The translations under genes and the position numbers were made by a program. DNA of 64,000 nt from Pseudoalteromonas luteoviolacea (GTDB lineage: Bacteria; Pseudomonadota; Gammaproteobacteria; Enterobacterales; Alteromonadaceae): the NCBI RefSeq assembly GCF_021654285.1, contig NZ_JAKFZS010000020.1, positions 55,136 through 119,135 of the forward strand. The letters are read 5' to 3'. Below the pieces are notes generated by a model. The model saw only the letters and a program-made list of their open reading frames with translations, ran no database searches and was not told where the DNA came from. This document shows positions 1-9,868 of this stretch, in pieces. Position 1 is the first letter of the stretch, and each line of letters opens with the position of its first letter.

Positions 1-6
1 ACTCAT
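1..6 (-). CDS. First codons of a gene running off the left edge
   Basis: A minus-strand ATG (ATG AGT) lies at the very edge, with AAGGAAA about 6 nt upstream as a good ribosome binding site. It starts only 34 bp after the stop of the NRPS gene on the same strand, so it may be the next gene of that operon. Only two codons are visible and nothing can be said about the product. Confidence 0.4.
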
Positions 7-40
7 AACAGTTTCCTTTGTTTAATTATTAAATTGTTTT

Positions 41-3000
41 TTAAATTGGCTGTGCTTCTTTTTTGGGACATTCAATAAATTGACTAGCAATTAAAAAGCC
101 CAAATTGGCATCGACCAGTGCCAAATCTTTATCAGGATAAGCTAGCCCAAATTGCGCTAACCTTGTGGCAGTAGCGGCGCTATCAATATGCGAGATATCA
201 CCAATATCTTCATTATTTTCATCAAGATAAAATGAAACAACTTGAAATAGTGCATTGCTCTCATCCAGCGTCATTAACGTGTCTCGCCACACTTTGTCGC
301 CCACAAAACGCATGGGAACGCCAAAGTGGGACAGTCGGCCAACATATTGCTTCCACGTCAGAAGGTTGGGATTATGAAAATGTAAAACAGGCTGGTGCCC
401 ATCTTCACATAAGGTTGCAGCAACCATGCCTTTAGCAATGAAATCCACAGGACACAGATCGAAATTCAATGACCAATCTGGTGCCATACCCAATTGCGCG
501 GCGCCCTTAAGCAGCAATAGAATCCGATTTTGATCAGGAACACAGCGACCAGTTTCAGAATGACCGCAAATGTTGCCAGGCCGTACTAAGGTCACTGGTA
601 AACCTCGCTGGTAAGCTTGCCATACAAGCTGTTCAGACACCCACTTTGTCAGGTTGTAACCATTATTGACAAACGCAGGCAATTGCTCCGCTGGGCCATC
701 TTCGACAATGCGCCCGTTTGCATCTAAGTTGCTCGCAGCCGAGAGTGTTGAAATATAAACCATCTGCTTAATTTTGTGCTGGCAGGCCATTTCAAGTAAC
801 TCTATGGTCGACTGTACATTTGCGTTGTAAAGGTAGTCGTAATCATAGATATGATTTACTTGTGCACCATTGTGATAGATAACATCAACCGATTGACTCA
901 ACTGGTCATACTGAGACTGGGTCATACCCAAAAGCGGCTTGGCTAAGTCGCCACATACAACTTTAACTCTCGCTGGGCAAATAGCCTGTTCAATGTTAAA
1001 CATTTGCCACGCATCATGTATTTTTTTCCATCCATATTCCACGGAGGTAGCACGCACTAAGCAATAAATTGTCGCGTCAGTTTGTGTAATTAACTGTTCC
1101 AAAATATGGATCCCCAAAAAGCCATTTGCACCGGTTAACAACACAGTTTGGGGGGAAAATGCGTTCGGGTTGCTCCCATCCAGAGGTTGGATCTGAAAAT
1201 CTAACACCATATCCGCATAGATCCGATCTGAGATCTGTGCGCCTTTATCCAGATCAGATCCACTTAACAATACCGCAAGTGCGCTAATGGTTGGGTTTTC
1301 CATAAAACGTGCCAAGGTGAAGTTACCTGGAAACTGATTTTTCACCGCCAGAAGCATTTTTGAAACAAGGAGTGAGTGACCGCCTAATTCAAAGAAAGAC
1401 ATTTCTCGACCAATATCTAACTCATCAACTTCAAGTACCTGAGCCCAAATTGCCCTCAACGCACTCTCAACCTCACTGAAAGCTTCATCTGCTCGCTGAA
1501 CACCTGTGGCTTCTGGGACCATAGCCAACAGCTTTTGACGATCGACCTTACCATTGCTGGTCGCTGGAAAGGTGGTTATCTCAATTATCTGACTAGGCAT
1601 CATATAATCAGGCAAACTGAGTGCTAAGTCATGTCGCAACAACGTGGTATCCGCCGCGTATTCTGCTTCACTCACAAACGCATGAATGCGCTTTTTTTCA
1701 TCAGCTAAAACCACACACTGATGATACAGCCCAGTGCGCAAAATGGTGTTCTCAACTTCACCTAACTCAACTCTAAACCCTCTTATTTTGAGTTGATTGT
1801 CTTTGCGACCAACAAAGTTTAACTCGCCCAGCTCATCCCAATACGCAATATCACCGGTGCGATATAGACGTGCACCTTGTGACCAGCCGCTCGGTGCTAT
1901 AAAGCACTCTGCAGTTTTCTCTGGCTCGCCGAAATAACCCGGACCAACGCCAGGTCCGGCCAAATAGACTTCGCCTTGCTCTAGTGTATGACAAGGATTG
2001 CCTTGCTCATTGACCACATAGATCTGTGTATTTTGTATCGGTTTACCGAGCACTTTATTATTACTGTTTGGAGAAAAAGCTTTATACGTTGCCAATACCG
2101 TACATTCAGTGGGGCCATAAATATTAATTAGCTGGCTCCGCGGTGACCAATATGCAATGGTTCTAGCATCACAGACATCCCCACCTGTGATGATATAGCG
2201 CATAGATGGCCACTCATAATTTGGTAATGCGCTCAGCATGGCAGGCGGGATAAAGCAATGGCTTGCCTGCTCTGAGCGAATTAACTGATCTAATTGCGAA
2301 AAATCATGGCGTGCTTCTTTATTTGGTACGACTAGAGATGCTCCCACCAATAACGTCGGGAAAATATCCAGTAGCGATGCATCAAAAGAAACCGTCGTAA
2401 ACTGTAAGCATCGAGAGTGTGTATCAAGCTGCGTGTAGCGGCTATACCAATCACAAAAATGCAAAATATTACTATGTGTTAGCTGCACCCCCTTTGGCAT
2501 ACCTGTTGAGCCTGAAGTGTATATAAGTACTGCATTTGAAGATGGGCTATGTGCCAACTTAGGTAGCTCACTATCAACATCCTCACCCTCACTTATTAAA
2601 GTGTTAATATCAGCGAAGTTATCAGCTAACCCTGCTCGATGACTGATGACGAGATCCGCAGAGGCACTGTTTAAAATATTATCGATGCGATCTTGAGGAT
2701 AGTCTGGGTCAATAGGCACATAACACGCCCCCAGTCTTAATACGGCTAAAATGCTGGCGTATAACTCAAATGATTTGTCTAATGCAATGGCTATCACAAG
2801 TTGAGACGATACTGTAGGTAAACGTTTAGATAGCTGTTTTGCTATTCGTTCACTCAATCTATCTAGCAATGCATACGACATCGTTTGGCCGTCAAAGCGT
2901 ATTGCAATATTATCGGGATAGCACTGGCAAGCTTGTTTAAAACCAGCAAACAAAGTCGTCGTTTCAATGAGCGGTTCGCATGCAGTCTCATTCGTTTTAT

Positions 3001-3481
3001 GCCAAGCACGTATTTGCGCTAAATCCTGATTAACAGGCCAGTTTTTTGGTGACCATTCAACTAGGGTATCTAACTCACTTTGTGCAACACGCGTGAGTGC
3101 AACGGTTAAATTGTCTTGTAACTGTTCAACCAATTCACTGTATATATCTGCGCCATTAATCGCATGACTCGCCACAACTTCGGCTTCACTCAATACCCAC
3201 CAACGGTGCTCTTTAAACCAGATACACCTCAACCAATAACTTGTCTCTTGCTCACACTTTTCGACATTGAGATACAGCGTGTTCTCCTCGCCCAATGGCG
3301 AGTCCGGTAACGCACAAACAGTCAGATCCAGCGTATCTAGCGGTTGCAAATTTTGCCAAAAAGTCTGCTCACTCGGTGTGTCTTGATCACAAAATACAGT
3401 GTGGCCGAAATCATATGCAAGCTGTCCAAGCTCTGCAAAACAGGGGCTATCATTGCGGAGCAAAATAGAGAGTAATTTCAT
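41..3481 (-). CDS. Single-module NRPS: adenylation - carrier - thioester reductase
   Basis: This 1146-aa protein should activate one amino acid, hold it as a thioester and release it reductively as an aldehyde. There is no condensation domain. Residues 1-165 match no domain I recognise. The A domain (about 170-660) shows A3 YTSGSTGMPKG near 320, A5 IYGPTEC, A7 YRTGD, A8 KIRGFRVELGEVE and A10 NGKVDR. FDASLLDIF carries the Asp that normally holds the substrate amino group. The carrier motif LGGHSLL, with its phosphopantetheine serine, lies near 702. The reductase (about 775-1146) has the Rossmann motif TGANGFLG and the YNLTK active-site pair. GAGAGG precedes the ATG. It begins 12 bp after the AurF-type oxygenase, as the last complete gene of the leuA-cupin-oxygenase-NRPS operon. 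A-T-R enzymes of this size act in valdiazen/leudiazen (HamD, MgoA, PvfC) clusters. The substrate, probably Leu or Val, is inferred from context. Confidence 0.93.
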   Translation of the reverse strand: MKLLSILLRNDSPCFAELGQLAYDFGHTVFCDQDTPSEQTFWQNLQPLDTLDLTVCALPDSPLGEENTLYLNVEKCEQETSYWLRCIWFKEHRWWVLSEAEVVASHAINGADIYSELVEQLQDNLTVALTRVAQSELDTLVEWSPKNWPVNQDLAQIRAWHKTNETACEPLIETTTLFAGFKQACQCYPDNIAIRFDGQTMSYALLDRLSERIAKQLSKRLPTVSSQLVIAIALDKSFELYASILAVLRLGACYVPIDPDYPQDRIDNILNSASADLVISHRAGLADNFADINTLISEGEDVDSELPKLAHSPSSNAVLIYTSGSTGMPKGVQLTHSNILHFCDWYSRYTQLDTHSRCLQFTTVSFDASLLDIFPTLLVGASLVVPNKEARHDFSQLDQLIRSEQASHCFIPPAMLSALPNYEWPSMRYIITGGDVCDARTIAYWSPRSQLINIYGPTECTVLATYKAFSPNSNNKVLGKPIQNTQIYVVNEQGNPCHTLEQGEVYLAGPGVGPGYFGEPEKTAECFIAPSGWSQGARLYRTGDIAYWDELGELNFVGRKDNQLKIRGFRVELGEVENTILRTGLYHQCVVLADEKKRIHAFVSEAEYAADTTLLRHDLALSLPDYMMPSQIIEITTFPATSNGKVDRQKLLAMVPEATGVQRADEAFSEVESALRAIWAQVLEVDELDIGREMSFFELGGHSLLVSKMLLAVKNQFPGNFTLARFMENPTISALAVLLSGSDLDKGAQISDRIYADMVLDFQIQPLDGSNPNAFSPQTVLLTGANGFLGIHILEQLITQTDATIYCLVRATSVEYGWKKIHDAWQMFNIEQAICPARVKVVCGDLAKPLLGMTQSQYDQLSQSVDVIYHNGAQVNHIYDYDYLYNANVQSTIELLEMACQHKIKQMVYISTLSAASNLDANGRIVEDGPAEQLPAFVNNGYNLTKWVSEQLVWQAYQRGLPVTLVRPGNICGHSETGRCVPDQNRILLLLKGAAQLGMAPDWSLNFDLCPVDFIAKGMVAATLCEDGHQPVLHFHNPNLLTWKQYVGRLSHFGVPMRFVGDKVWRDTLMTLDESNALFQVVSFYLDENNEDIGDISHIDSAATATRLAQFGLAYPDKDLALVDANLGFLIASQFIECPKKEAQPI

Positions 3482-3493
3482 ATTCGCCTCTCA

Positions 3494-4417
3494 TTAACCT
3501 GCGATATATTGCTGAAGTTGCATGCGTGTAGGTTCGTGTTCAAGCAAACCTGACGCATTAAAAAAGCGACGAATATTAGCTATCATTGGATGCTGACTAG
3601 TAATAGGATAGCTGCCCACCAAATTATCCATCACACGTTTTTGCACCACTTGAGGCAAGTTCAATTGCGCTATTAATGCCGTATCAAACTCTTTTTGAAT
3701 TTCATTTGTCAGATATTCAGCTAAAAACTTAGGAATTGCTTCTCCGATCGCTATACGTGTCGCCTCGTCTACTTCTTGCCAATAAATCTTCACTAGCTCG
3801 ATCCAAAAGCGAGAATGACGACCCTCGTCAGCTAAATGATCTGCCATGATCCCTTTAATGGATCGTTTAACCGATTTATCACTGGCAAACGCTGCTACAT
3901 CTGACGTCACTGTATTTTCTGAAATAGCCACTGCAATCAATTCCATACCGGCCTTATGCGCGGGATCACTGAGTGAGTGAACTGCGCGAGGGATCGCCCT
4001 GCTTAATTCTATTTCATCAAATGTTTGAAAGGGTTTTATGCCCGTTTGTAATTCCAGCTGGTTTTGAAAGTCCATCGCGACAAAAGCATGATAATCTTCG
4101 TCTATAACCACTGACATCGCGTCATATTTGGCATCAAATGAAAACTCAAATGGAAATCGGCCTTTGGCAATATCTAGCGCTGTTTTATTTACGATTTCAG
4201 TTTCAAAAATCACGATGTCATTAATATATTTATACAAACTCTGAAGCAAAATTTGATCTCGTACCTCATCACCTAACTTGGCGATGATGGGATCAAAACA
4301 TAGCGGCTGTCGCTCTTGCGGATAAAATGATAACTCATCATCCTCGATCATCCGCCTTGGTCTAGTTCGGATCGTAGCTCTTTGTTCCCAGGTCTGGGCG
4401 TGGGTTTGGTAACTCAT
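3494..4417 (-). CDS. AurF-type diiron N-oxygenase
   Basis: A 307-aa soluble helical protein of the p-aminobenzoate N-oxygenase (AurF) family, which oxidises amines with a carboxylate-bridged diiron centre. Likely iron ligands are visible: a Glu at 72 or 74, E107-x-x-H110, a Glu in the 159-167 helix, and the H194-x3-E198-x2-H201 motif in ADHLADEGRH. Length fits the family. The ATG has a strong AAAGGAAA site. It sits 39 bp after the cupin and 12 bp before the NRPS, so the three are almost certainly cotranscribed. In ham/mgo/pvf clusters the equivalent enzyme is thought to hydroxylate the amine of the amino acid processed by the A-T-R NRPS. That role here is inferred. Confidence 0.88.
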   Translation of the reverse strand: MSYQTHAQTWEQRATIRTRPRRMIEDDELSFYPQERQPLCFDPIIAKLGDEVRDQILLQSLYKYINDIVIFETEIVNKTALDIAKGRFPFEFSFDAKYDAMSVVIDEDYHAFVAMDFQNQLELQTGIKPFQTFDEIELSRAIPRAVHSLSDPAHKAGMELIAVAISENTVTSDVAAFASDKSVKRSIKGIMADHLADEGRHSRFWIELVKIYWQEVDEATRIAIGEAIPKFLAEYLTNEIQKEFDTALIAQLNLPQVVQKRVMDNLVGSYPITSQHPMIANIRRFFNASGLLEHEPTRMQLQQYIAG

Positions 4418-4456
4418 TTCATTTCCTTTTGATTCAATCTGTAAATGTATTAATTG

Positions 4457-4813
4457 TTATTTGTTGTAATAATGAACTTCGAGCAGTATGCAACCGCTGT
4501 TACTACTGAATGGACCATGAAAAGTTCCTGCGGGACGAGTAAAATAGTGGCCCTGCTGATATGCCTGCAATGGCTGTAATTCCCCCTCATCCAGCAAAAT
4601 TTGATCTCCTTGCACTAAATACACTTCTTCATGGTAATCGTGTATAAATTTAACCTGTGTTTTCGCCCCCGGAGCAAAACGTACAAACCGCGTACGTATG
4701 CCCTTTTTATTGGTTTCATCTAGGGTGTCATTGACAACGATTTGCTCTATACCTGGATCAAACCCCTTTGGCTGCTCCCATTCTTGTTTGATAACATCCA
4801 GTATGCTTTCCAT
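4457..4813 (-). CDS. Small single-domain cupin protein
   Basis: A 118-aa cupin, similar in style to ChrR-like cupins. The first cupin motif, with HDYHEEVYLVQGD, offers His, His and Glu metal ligands. The second, with PAGTFHGPF, offers the last His. It lies 32 bp after leuA and 39 bp before the diiron oxygenase. Cupin or cyclase-like small proteins accompany the oxygenase and NRPS in diazeniumdiolate-type clusters, where they are candidates for late oxidation or N-N bond steps. Its reaction here is unknown. Confidence 0.85.
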   Translation of the reverse strand: MESILDVIKQEWEQPKGFDPGIEQIVVNDTLDETNKKGIRTRFVRFAPGAKTQVKFIHDYHEEVYLVQGDQILLDEGELQPLQAYQQGHYFTRPAGTFHGPFSSNSGCILLEVHYYNK

Positions 4814-4845
4814 ATTTTACCTGCTGTTTTAGTTAGTTAAGTTAT

Positions 4846-6555
4846 TTAAGCAGATACAAATCTAAGCTGTTCAGTATCAAACCGACTATCGTGGATAAGA
4901 TAGTTTGCTACCGCGTTTAAAATTGCTTGAATTGAGGCTCGACTCGTATCTGCATCGATTGCCACACCAAAATATTGCGTATGATCTGGCGCTTCACACT
5001 CCACATAAGTGACTGCTTTACTTTGTGTTTTATGACCTAAAGTGTGTTCAGAATAGTTTTTGATATTAATATTGATATTAAAATGTGTGCGCACCGCATT
5101 TATCAGTGCACTTAATAACCCGTTTCCACTGCCATTGAGTTGAATTTGTTGTCCGCCAAACAAGACATTGGCTTCTATTTGCTGGCCTGTGGTAAGCGGC
5201 TGGCTGGTATAGTTAATTAATGCCAATCTAGGTGTGGACACCACGCCATAGCTCTCTCTAAATAGCTGCCATATTTCTGCGAGAGTCATCTCAATTCCAG
5301 TTCGATCGGTGTAAGATTTCACTTGCTGGCTAAAATCAACTTGTAAAGTTCTAGGCAATTGCAAGCCATGGTTTTGCTCCAATAACCATGCTGCGCCACT
5401 TTTCCCAGACTGGCTGTTGACGCGTATCACTTCTTCATAATTACATCCCACATCTTTGGGATCCAATGGCAAATAGGGGATCTGCCAATATCCGCTGGCA
5501 TCTTGCTCTCGTTGCGCAAACCCTTTTTTAATGGCATCTTGGTGTGAACCTGAAAATGCGGTAAAGACCAACTCGCCAGCATAAGGGTGGCGTGGATGCA
5601 CAGGCAATCGATTGCAATACTCTGTCACCTCTACTGACTTTTTGATATCAGAGAAATCAAGCTGCGGTGCTACACCTTGGCTATATAAATTCAATGCCAA
5701 AGTCACCAGATCAACATTGCCAGTGCGCTCTCCATTGCCAAACAAACATCCTTCGACACGCTGTGCACCAGCAAGCAAAGCAAGCTCTGCAGAGGCAACG
5801 CCTGTACCCCTGTCGTTATGTGGGTGAACACTGATAGTGATATGACTTAAATCGCTAAATTGATTAATAAATAACTCAATTTGGTCGGCAAATACATTTG
5901 GCGTATTCACTTCAACCGTTGTCGGTAAATTAAGAATAAGTGGTCGTTGTTCGCTAGGTTGCCACACCTCTTTAACGGCTTCACATATCTCTAATGCGAA
6001 ATCCAATTCAGTAAAGCAGAATGTCTCTGGCGAGTATTGTAAGCACCATTGGGTATCAGGTTGCTGCTCTGCTAATTCTTTAATTTTTGTCACACCCGCA
6101 ACTGCCAGCTCAATGGTTTGGGCTTTACTTTTTTTGAATACCAGCTCTCTAAACACCGGTGCTGTGGCATTATATAAATGCACGATAGCCCTTGGTGCAC
6201 CAGCTAATGACGCCATGGTTGTTTCAATGAGATCAACTCGCGATTGGGTGATCACTTGGATCCATACATCATTTGGGATCTTGTTTGACTCAATCAAGTG
6301 ACGCACAAAATCAAAATCAGTCTGCGAAGCAGAGGGGAACGCAACTTCAATTTCCTTAAAGCCACAGCGCACCAAATGCTCAAAAAAGTGCAACTTTCGT
6401 TCCTGATCCATCGGCGTTGCCAATGCCTGATTACCATCTCTGAGATCCGTGGACAACCAGCGTGGAGGTTGTGTTAAACGGTTATCTGGCCAACGTCGAT
6501 TCGGGTTTTTGACGATTGTTGCCGGGGCATATTTTGTCGCTGGATTATTGATCAC
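4846..6555 (-). CDS. leuA: 2-isopropylmalate synthase, long (yeast-like) type
   Basis: 569 aa. It condenses acetyl-CoA with 2-oxoisovalerate, the first committed step of leucine synthesis. Near the N-terminus STDLRDGNQALA carries the metal-binding Asp and catalytic Arg. HPHNDRGTGVASAEL and the GCLFGNGERTGN loop are classical HMGL-like motifs. The last ~130 residues form the LeuA regulatory domain. No leuB, leuC or leuD is nearby, and leuA is followed closely by cupin, N-oxygenase and NRPS genes. This suggests a dedicated copy feeding leucine, or a chain-extended keto acid, into that pathway (inference). The start is GTG at 6555 with GAGGAG about 7 nt upstream. Confidence 0.93.
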   Translation of the reverse strand: MINNPATKYAPATIVKNPNRRWPDNRLTQPPRWLSTDLRDGNQALATPMDQERKLHFFEHLVRCGFKEIEVAFPSASQTDFDFVRHLIESNKIPNDVWIQVITQSRVDLIETTMASLAGAPRAIVHLYNATAPVFRELVFKKSKAQTIELAVAGVTKIKELAEQQPDTQWCLQYSPETFCFTELDFALEICEAVKEVWQPSEQRPLILNLPTTVEVNTPNVFADQIELFINQFSDLSHITISVHPHNDRGTGVASAELALLAGAQRVEGCLFGNGERTGNVDLVTLALNLYSQGVAPQLDFSDIKKSVEVTEYCNRLPVHPRHPYAGELVFTAFSGSHQDAIKKGFAQREQDASGYWQIPYLPLDPKDVGCNYEEVIRVNSQSGKSGAAWLLEQNHGLQLPRTLQVDFSQQVKSYTDRTGIEMTLAEIWQLFRESYGVVSTPRLALINYTSQPLTTGQQIEANVLFGGQQIQLNGSGNGLLSALINAVRTHFNININIKNYSEHTLGHKTQSKAVTYVECEAPDHTQYFGVAIDADTSRASIQAILNAVANYLIHDSRFDTEQLRFVSA

Positions 6556-6892
6556 TTGGCATCTCCTCTATGTTTAAGATGAGTGTAAACAATTCATGCG
6601 TTGGCGACTTCTGCAACTAGGACAGAAACATGCGCGAATGGGACACAGGATAAAAACCGCGCATGCTCTGATAATAAAAGCACTTTAATTCAGATGGTTA
6701 AGTGCAATCAAAGCGATATAAATAACGTAGTCACAGCTAAGCTCTGTTCACAAAATATGTATTTGCAACACGACGTGTTCGATGATTAAGAATGGAAAGT
6801 TAAAAAGGCAGAACTTGATGGTTAGTTTCAACAGATCAATAAAAAAGGGCCTCGCGGCCCTATAGAGTATAATGATTAAAGGAAATCAATCT
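6556..6892. other. Intergenic region upstream of leuA
   Basis: 337 bp between the receptor gene and leuA, both on the minus strand. It holds the receptor terminator at its right end and must hold the promoter of the leuA-NRPS operon. I see no convincing leader peptide with leucine codons, so leu-type attenuation is not supported. A possible 62-codon plus-strand reading frame from a TTG at 6601 has no ribosome binding site and no recognisable product. Confidence 0.5.
6838..6860 (-). terminator. Rho-independent terminator of the TonB-dependent receptor gene
   Basis: On the minus strand GGGCC-GCGA-GGCCC is followed directly by a run of T, about 32 bp after the receptor stop codon. It separates the receptor from the leuA operon, so the two are probably transcribed independently. 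Confidence 0.85.
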
Positions 6893-9868
6893 TTACCAAC
6901 GTCCTCGCACACCTAAAGTAAAGCGACGCTCGTAGATATTTTGTGCCATACGGTTATTCTTCCACTGTGCATATTGTGACTCATACTCTTCCGTTAAGTT
7001 ACTGCCGGACATGTAGACCGTCAGGGAGTCATTGATATCGTAACTTGCTGACATATCGATATAGGTTGTTGGCTCAGTCCAAATGCCCACATTACCCATA
7101 CCGCCGGGTGTCGAGACCGTATGCAGGCGCTTAGAGCGGTAGTTCGCCGCCAATCTAAATTGGAAACCATCTTGCTCATACCATAAAACAGCATTACCGG
7201 ACTCTTTTGAGTTATCTTCTAATGGTAGGGCTTCTCCACCAAATCCAGTTTTACCACTCTCACTCTCTGAATACGTGTAGTTAAACGCGGCACCAAACCC
7301 GCTCCAAAACCCAGGCAAGAAGTCAAAGGCTTGCTGATAACTAAATTCAGCGCCTTCCATCGTGCCACCTGCACCATTAACCTGACCGTTTACCTTAACA
7401 TTACGACGCGTCACCCCATCGCCATCTTCAGCAGGTATCTCCCATTGTGCTGATTCAATAAAGGACTCTAAATCAATTTTGAATAAGGCAACACTCATTA
7501 AGCCACTTGAAGAGAAATACCATTCCAATGTCACATCAGTATTGTCTGCACGCCATGGTTCAAGTTCTGGGTTACCCTGCATAGTGCCATCAGTGGCAAT
7601 CAATAAGTCTGGGCTAACACCTTCTTCGGCAGCAATGTCATCCCCTGCGCGAGCACGACTAATACTCAATCCTCCTGCGATTGCGCCAAGATCCAAACGC
7701 GTCATGGTCTTACCCCATGATGTACGCAAAATCAGATCCTCTCTGAGGTTGAATGCAACATTCACCGCTGGTAAAAAATCATTGAACGAACGCTCTGTCA
7801 CAATATCACCACCATCAGTTGCAACGGATCCCGGACAATTAGTACAGATAGACTCGCCATCAATATTTTGTAGAATATCCAACTCGGTTTTTATATATTG
7901 AAAACCAACATTTGCACGATAAAAATCATTGGAAAGATCTGCACTCCAGTAAACTGACTGAGTCATTTCCTCAACCGTATATGAGCTACCTGGTACACCG
8001 CCTTTGATATTACCCGCGTATAACGCATTTTGGGACGCGAAAGGATCATCAAGCTGGCGAGGATCTATAAAGTAATATTCATCCATAGACACAGGGCCAA
8101 AGTCACTGCTCTTCGATACCCAACCACTTGGTAAACCACTAAAGTATAGAGGATTATCTGCACTTATCGTGATATCACCTTTTTCCGTGTTAATTTCACC
8201 ATTGCCATCTGTGTCAAATGCTGCCAAGCCTTGGTCTTTCCACATGACATTGACTACCTCGTCACCGACAGGGTTAGAAAATGGCGCAAGTAATACATAT
8301 TGCTCGCGAGTAACATCACGCTGGCTTGCACGAATACCAAACGTCATTTTTTCTAAATGGCCAAAATCAAACAAATACTCGCCATCAAAACGTAAAATGT
8401 CTAAATTCGCATCTTCATCGTAGTTATTTTCGGAGTATGTCGAAACAATCGAATAGCGGTCTATATTTGATCCAAATACCTCTCCTTGCAATTGCTCCGG
8501 ACCACGTAGAGAAGGATGTTTTCCGGCAAAATTTAGACGCATAGGGACAGGATCTGGACCATAGCCATTGGGGTTTACCGCAATTGCACCAGTCCCATCA
8601 TTTCGCCTCAAACCATGAGCAAGACCATTGGTTATATAACCTTGCGCGACATTTTCTGTGTGACTGCGCGATGCCTCGGCAGTAATAAACCGTGCTTTAC
8701 CCGAAAAGTTTCCATCTCCTTTGTACTCTAGTTCAAAGTTAAAGTTAGTCGATTCGCGTTTATTTGTATGACTCTCAGAGTGTGATACAACACGTGGAGA
8801 ATGGAGCGTAATATCTTGCGCTGTATACAAATTATGACCATTATCTAACTTTCCGCGATTGATCGGATCGTGTTGCTCTTGCCAATCCCAATGACCATTC
8901 CATGCATTGTCAGCCGTAATCCCTTTCTGACGGTCCGCATCATCCATATCGGTGTAAAACACATCACTACTAAGTGTCCAATTATCATTTAATTGCGCTT
9001 GAAAACTGACTGTAGCACCTAAACGCTCACGTTCGGTAAAGCGATTCATAATGCCATAGTTTACATAAGTAAATTCGGCATCATCTGAGTCCCCATCCCC
9101 ATTCATATCTTTTTGCGGACAATACCAACAGTCTGCTTTTTCGTGATTCTCATATGGCGCGTAAGCCCATTTGTCATTTAAAGTACCAAAGCGGTAATTG
9201 GCGAGGTTTGCCTCATCATATGAAACGGTCGCTAACACGGCAAAACGATCGCCGTTGTAGCCACCTGATACCATGAATTTAGGGTCAGTTTCTTCGGAGT
9301 ATGAACCTGTTGATGCTTCAAGCAATGCTGCACCACTAAAACCATCTTCTAGATCGAATGGCTTACGTGTGATCAAATCGACCGTACCAGATATACCACC
9401 TGCTAAGGTATCGGCGGTTGGTGACTTCATCACATTCATTGCACCAACTAAGCTCGATGGTATGTCAGTAAAATCAGGCTGTACTTTAGTAATCGACCCC
9501 GCACTTAAAAATTGCTCACCATTGAGCAAGGTTGTGACTTGAGGCATGCCTCGCACATTAATCGTCGCACCTTCACCCGCGCTTCGGCGGATCTGAATGC
9601 CTGGTACACGCTGAAGTGAATCAGCAATGGTCACATCAGGTAACTTACCAATATCTTCAGCGGTAATTGAATCAACCACGCCATCGGCAAAGCGTTTGGT
9701 ATTTAGACTTTTTTCGGTTGAGGCGCGAATGCCTCGTACTTCAATTACTTCAACTTGCTCCGCTTGCACGCCAGCATCTGCTGCCATAGCACCCAAAGGT
9801 AACATGCTGACTAACACAGCAAACGATACCTGTGACAATTTAAATGGAGATAAATTCTGTTTCATCAT
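6893..9868 (-). CDS. TonB-dependent outer-membrane receptor
   Basis: 991 aa, exported by a signal peptide of about 29 residues (ending ...LGAMAADA). The plug begins near residue 40 (EVIEVRGIRAS), with IGKLPDVTIADSLQRVPGIQ and the GGISGTVDLITRKP stretch of the TonB/plug region. The rest is a 22-strand-type beta-barrel ending in an aromatic residue (FTLGVRGRW). The long form resembles the Xanthomonas/Caulobacter TonB receptor subfamily that imports sugars, peptides or other nutrients rather than only siderophores. An extracellular loop has a CWYC pair followed by an Asp-rich DMNGDGDSDD segment that could bind calcium. An AraC regulator is divergently encoded and may control it. The substrate cannot be read from sequence. 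Confidence 0.95.
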   Translation of the reverse strand: MMKQNLSPFKLSQVSFAVLVSMLPLGAMAADAGVQAEQVEVIEVRGIRASTEKSLNTKRFADGVVDSITAEDIGKLPDVTIADSLQRVPGIQIRRSAGEGATINVRGMPQVTTLLNGEQFLSAGSITKVQPDFTDIPSSLVGAMNVMKSPTADTLAGGISGTVDLITRKPFDLEDGFSGAALLEASTGSYSEETDPKFMVSGGYNGDRFAVLATVSYDEANLANYRFGTLNDKWAYAPYENHEKADCWYCPQKDMNGDGDSDDAEFTYVNYGIMNRFTERERLGATVSFQAQLNDNWTLSSDVFYTDMDDADRQKGITADNAWNGHWDWQEQHDPINRGKLDNGHNLYTAQDITLHSPRVVSHSESHTNKRESTNFNFELEYKGDGNFSGKARFITAEASRSHTENVAQGYITNGLAHGLRRNDGTGAIAVNPNGYGPDPVPMRLNFAGKHPSLRGPEQLQGEVFGSNIDRYSIVSTYSENNYDEDANLDILRFDGEYLFDFGHLEKMTFGIRASQRDVTREQYVLLAPFSNPVGDEVVNVMWKDQGLAAFDTDGNGEINTEKGDITISADNPLYFSGLPSGWVSKSSDFGPVSMDEYYFIDPRQLDDPFASQNALYAGNIKGGVPGSSYTVEEMTQSVYWSADLSNDFYRANVGFQYIKTELDILQNIDGESICTNCPGSVATDGGDIVTERSFNDFLPAVNVAFNLREDLILRTSWGKTMTRLDLGAIAGGLSISRARAGDDIAAEEGVSPDLLIATDGTMQGNPELEPWRADNTDVTLEWYFSSSGLMSVALFKIDLESFIESAQWEIPAEDGDGVTRRNVKVNGQVNGAGGTMEGAEFSYQQAFDFLPGFWSGFGAAFNYTYSESESGKTGFGGEALPLEDNSKESGNAVLWYEQDGFQFRLAANYRSKRLHTVSTPGGMGNVGIWTEPTTYIDMSASYDINDSLTVYMSGSNLTEEYESQYAQWKNNRMAQNIYERRFTLGVRGRW

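Noticed and set aside
6601..6789. 62-codon frame upstream of leuA, considered as a leu leader peptide
   Set aside because: It is on the opposite strand to leuA, has no leucine-codon run and no attenuator hairpins beside it.
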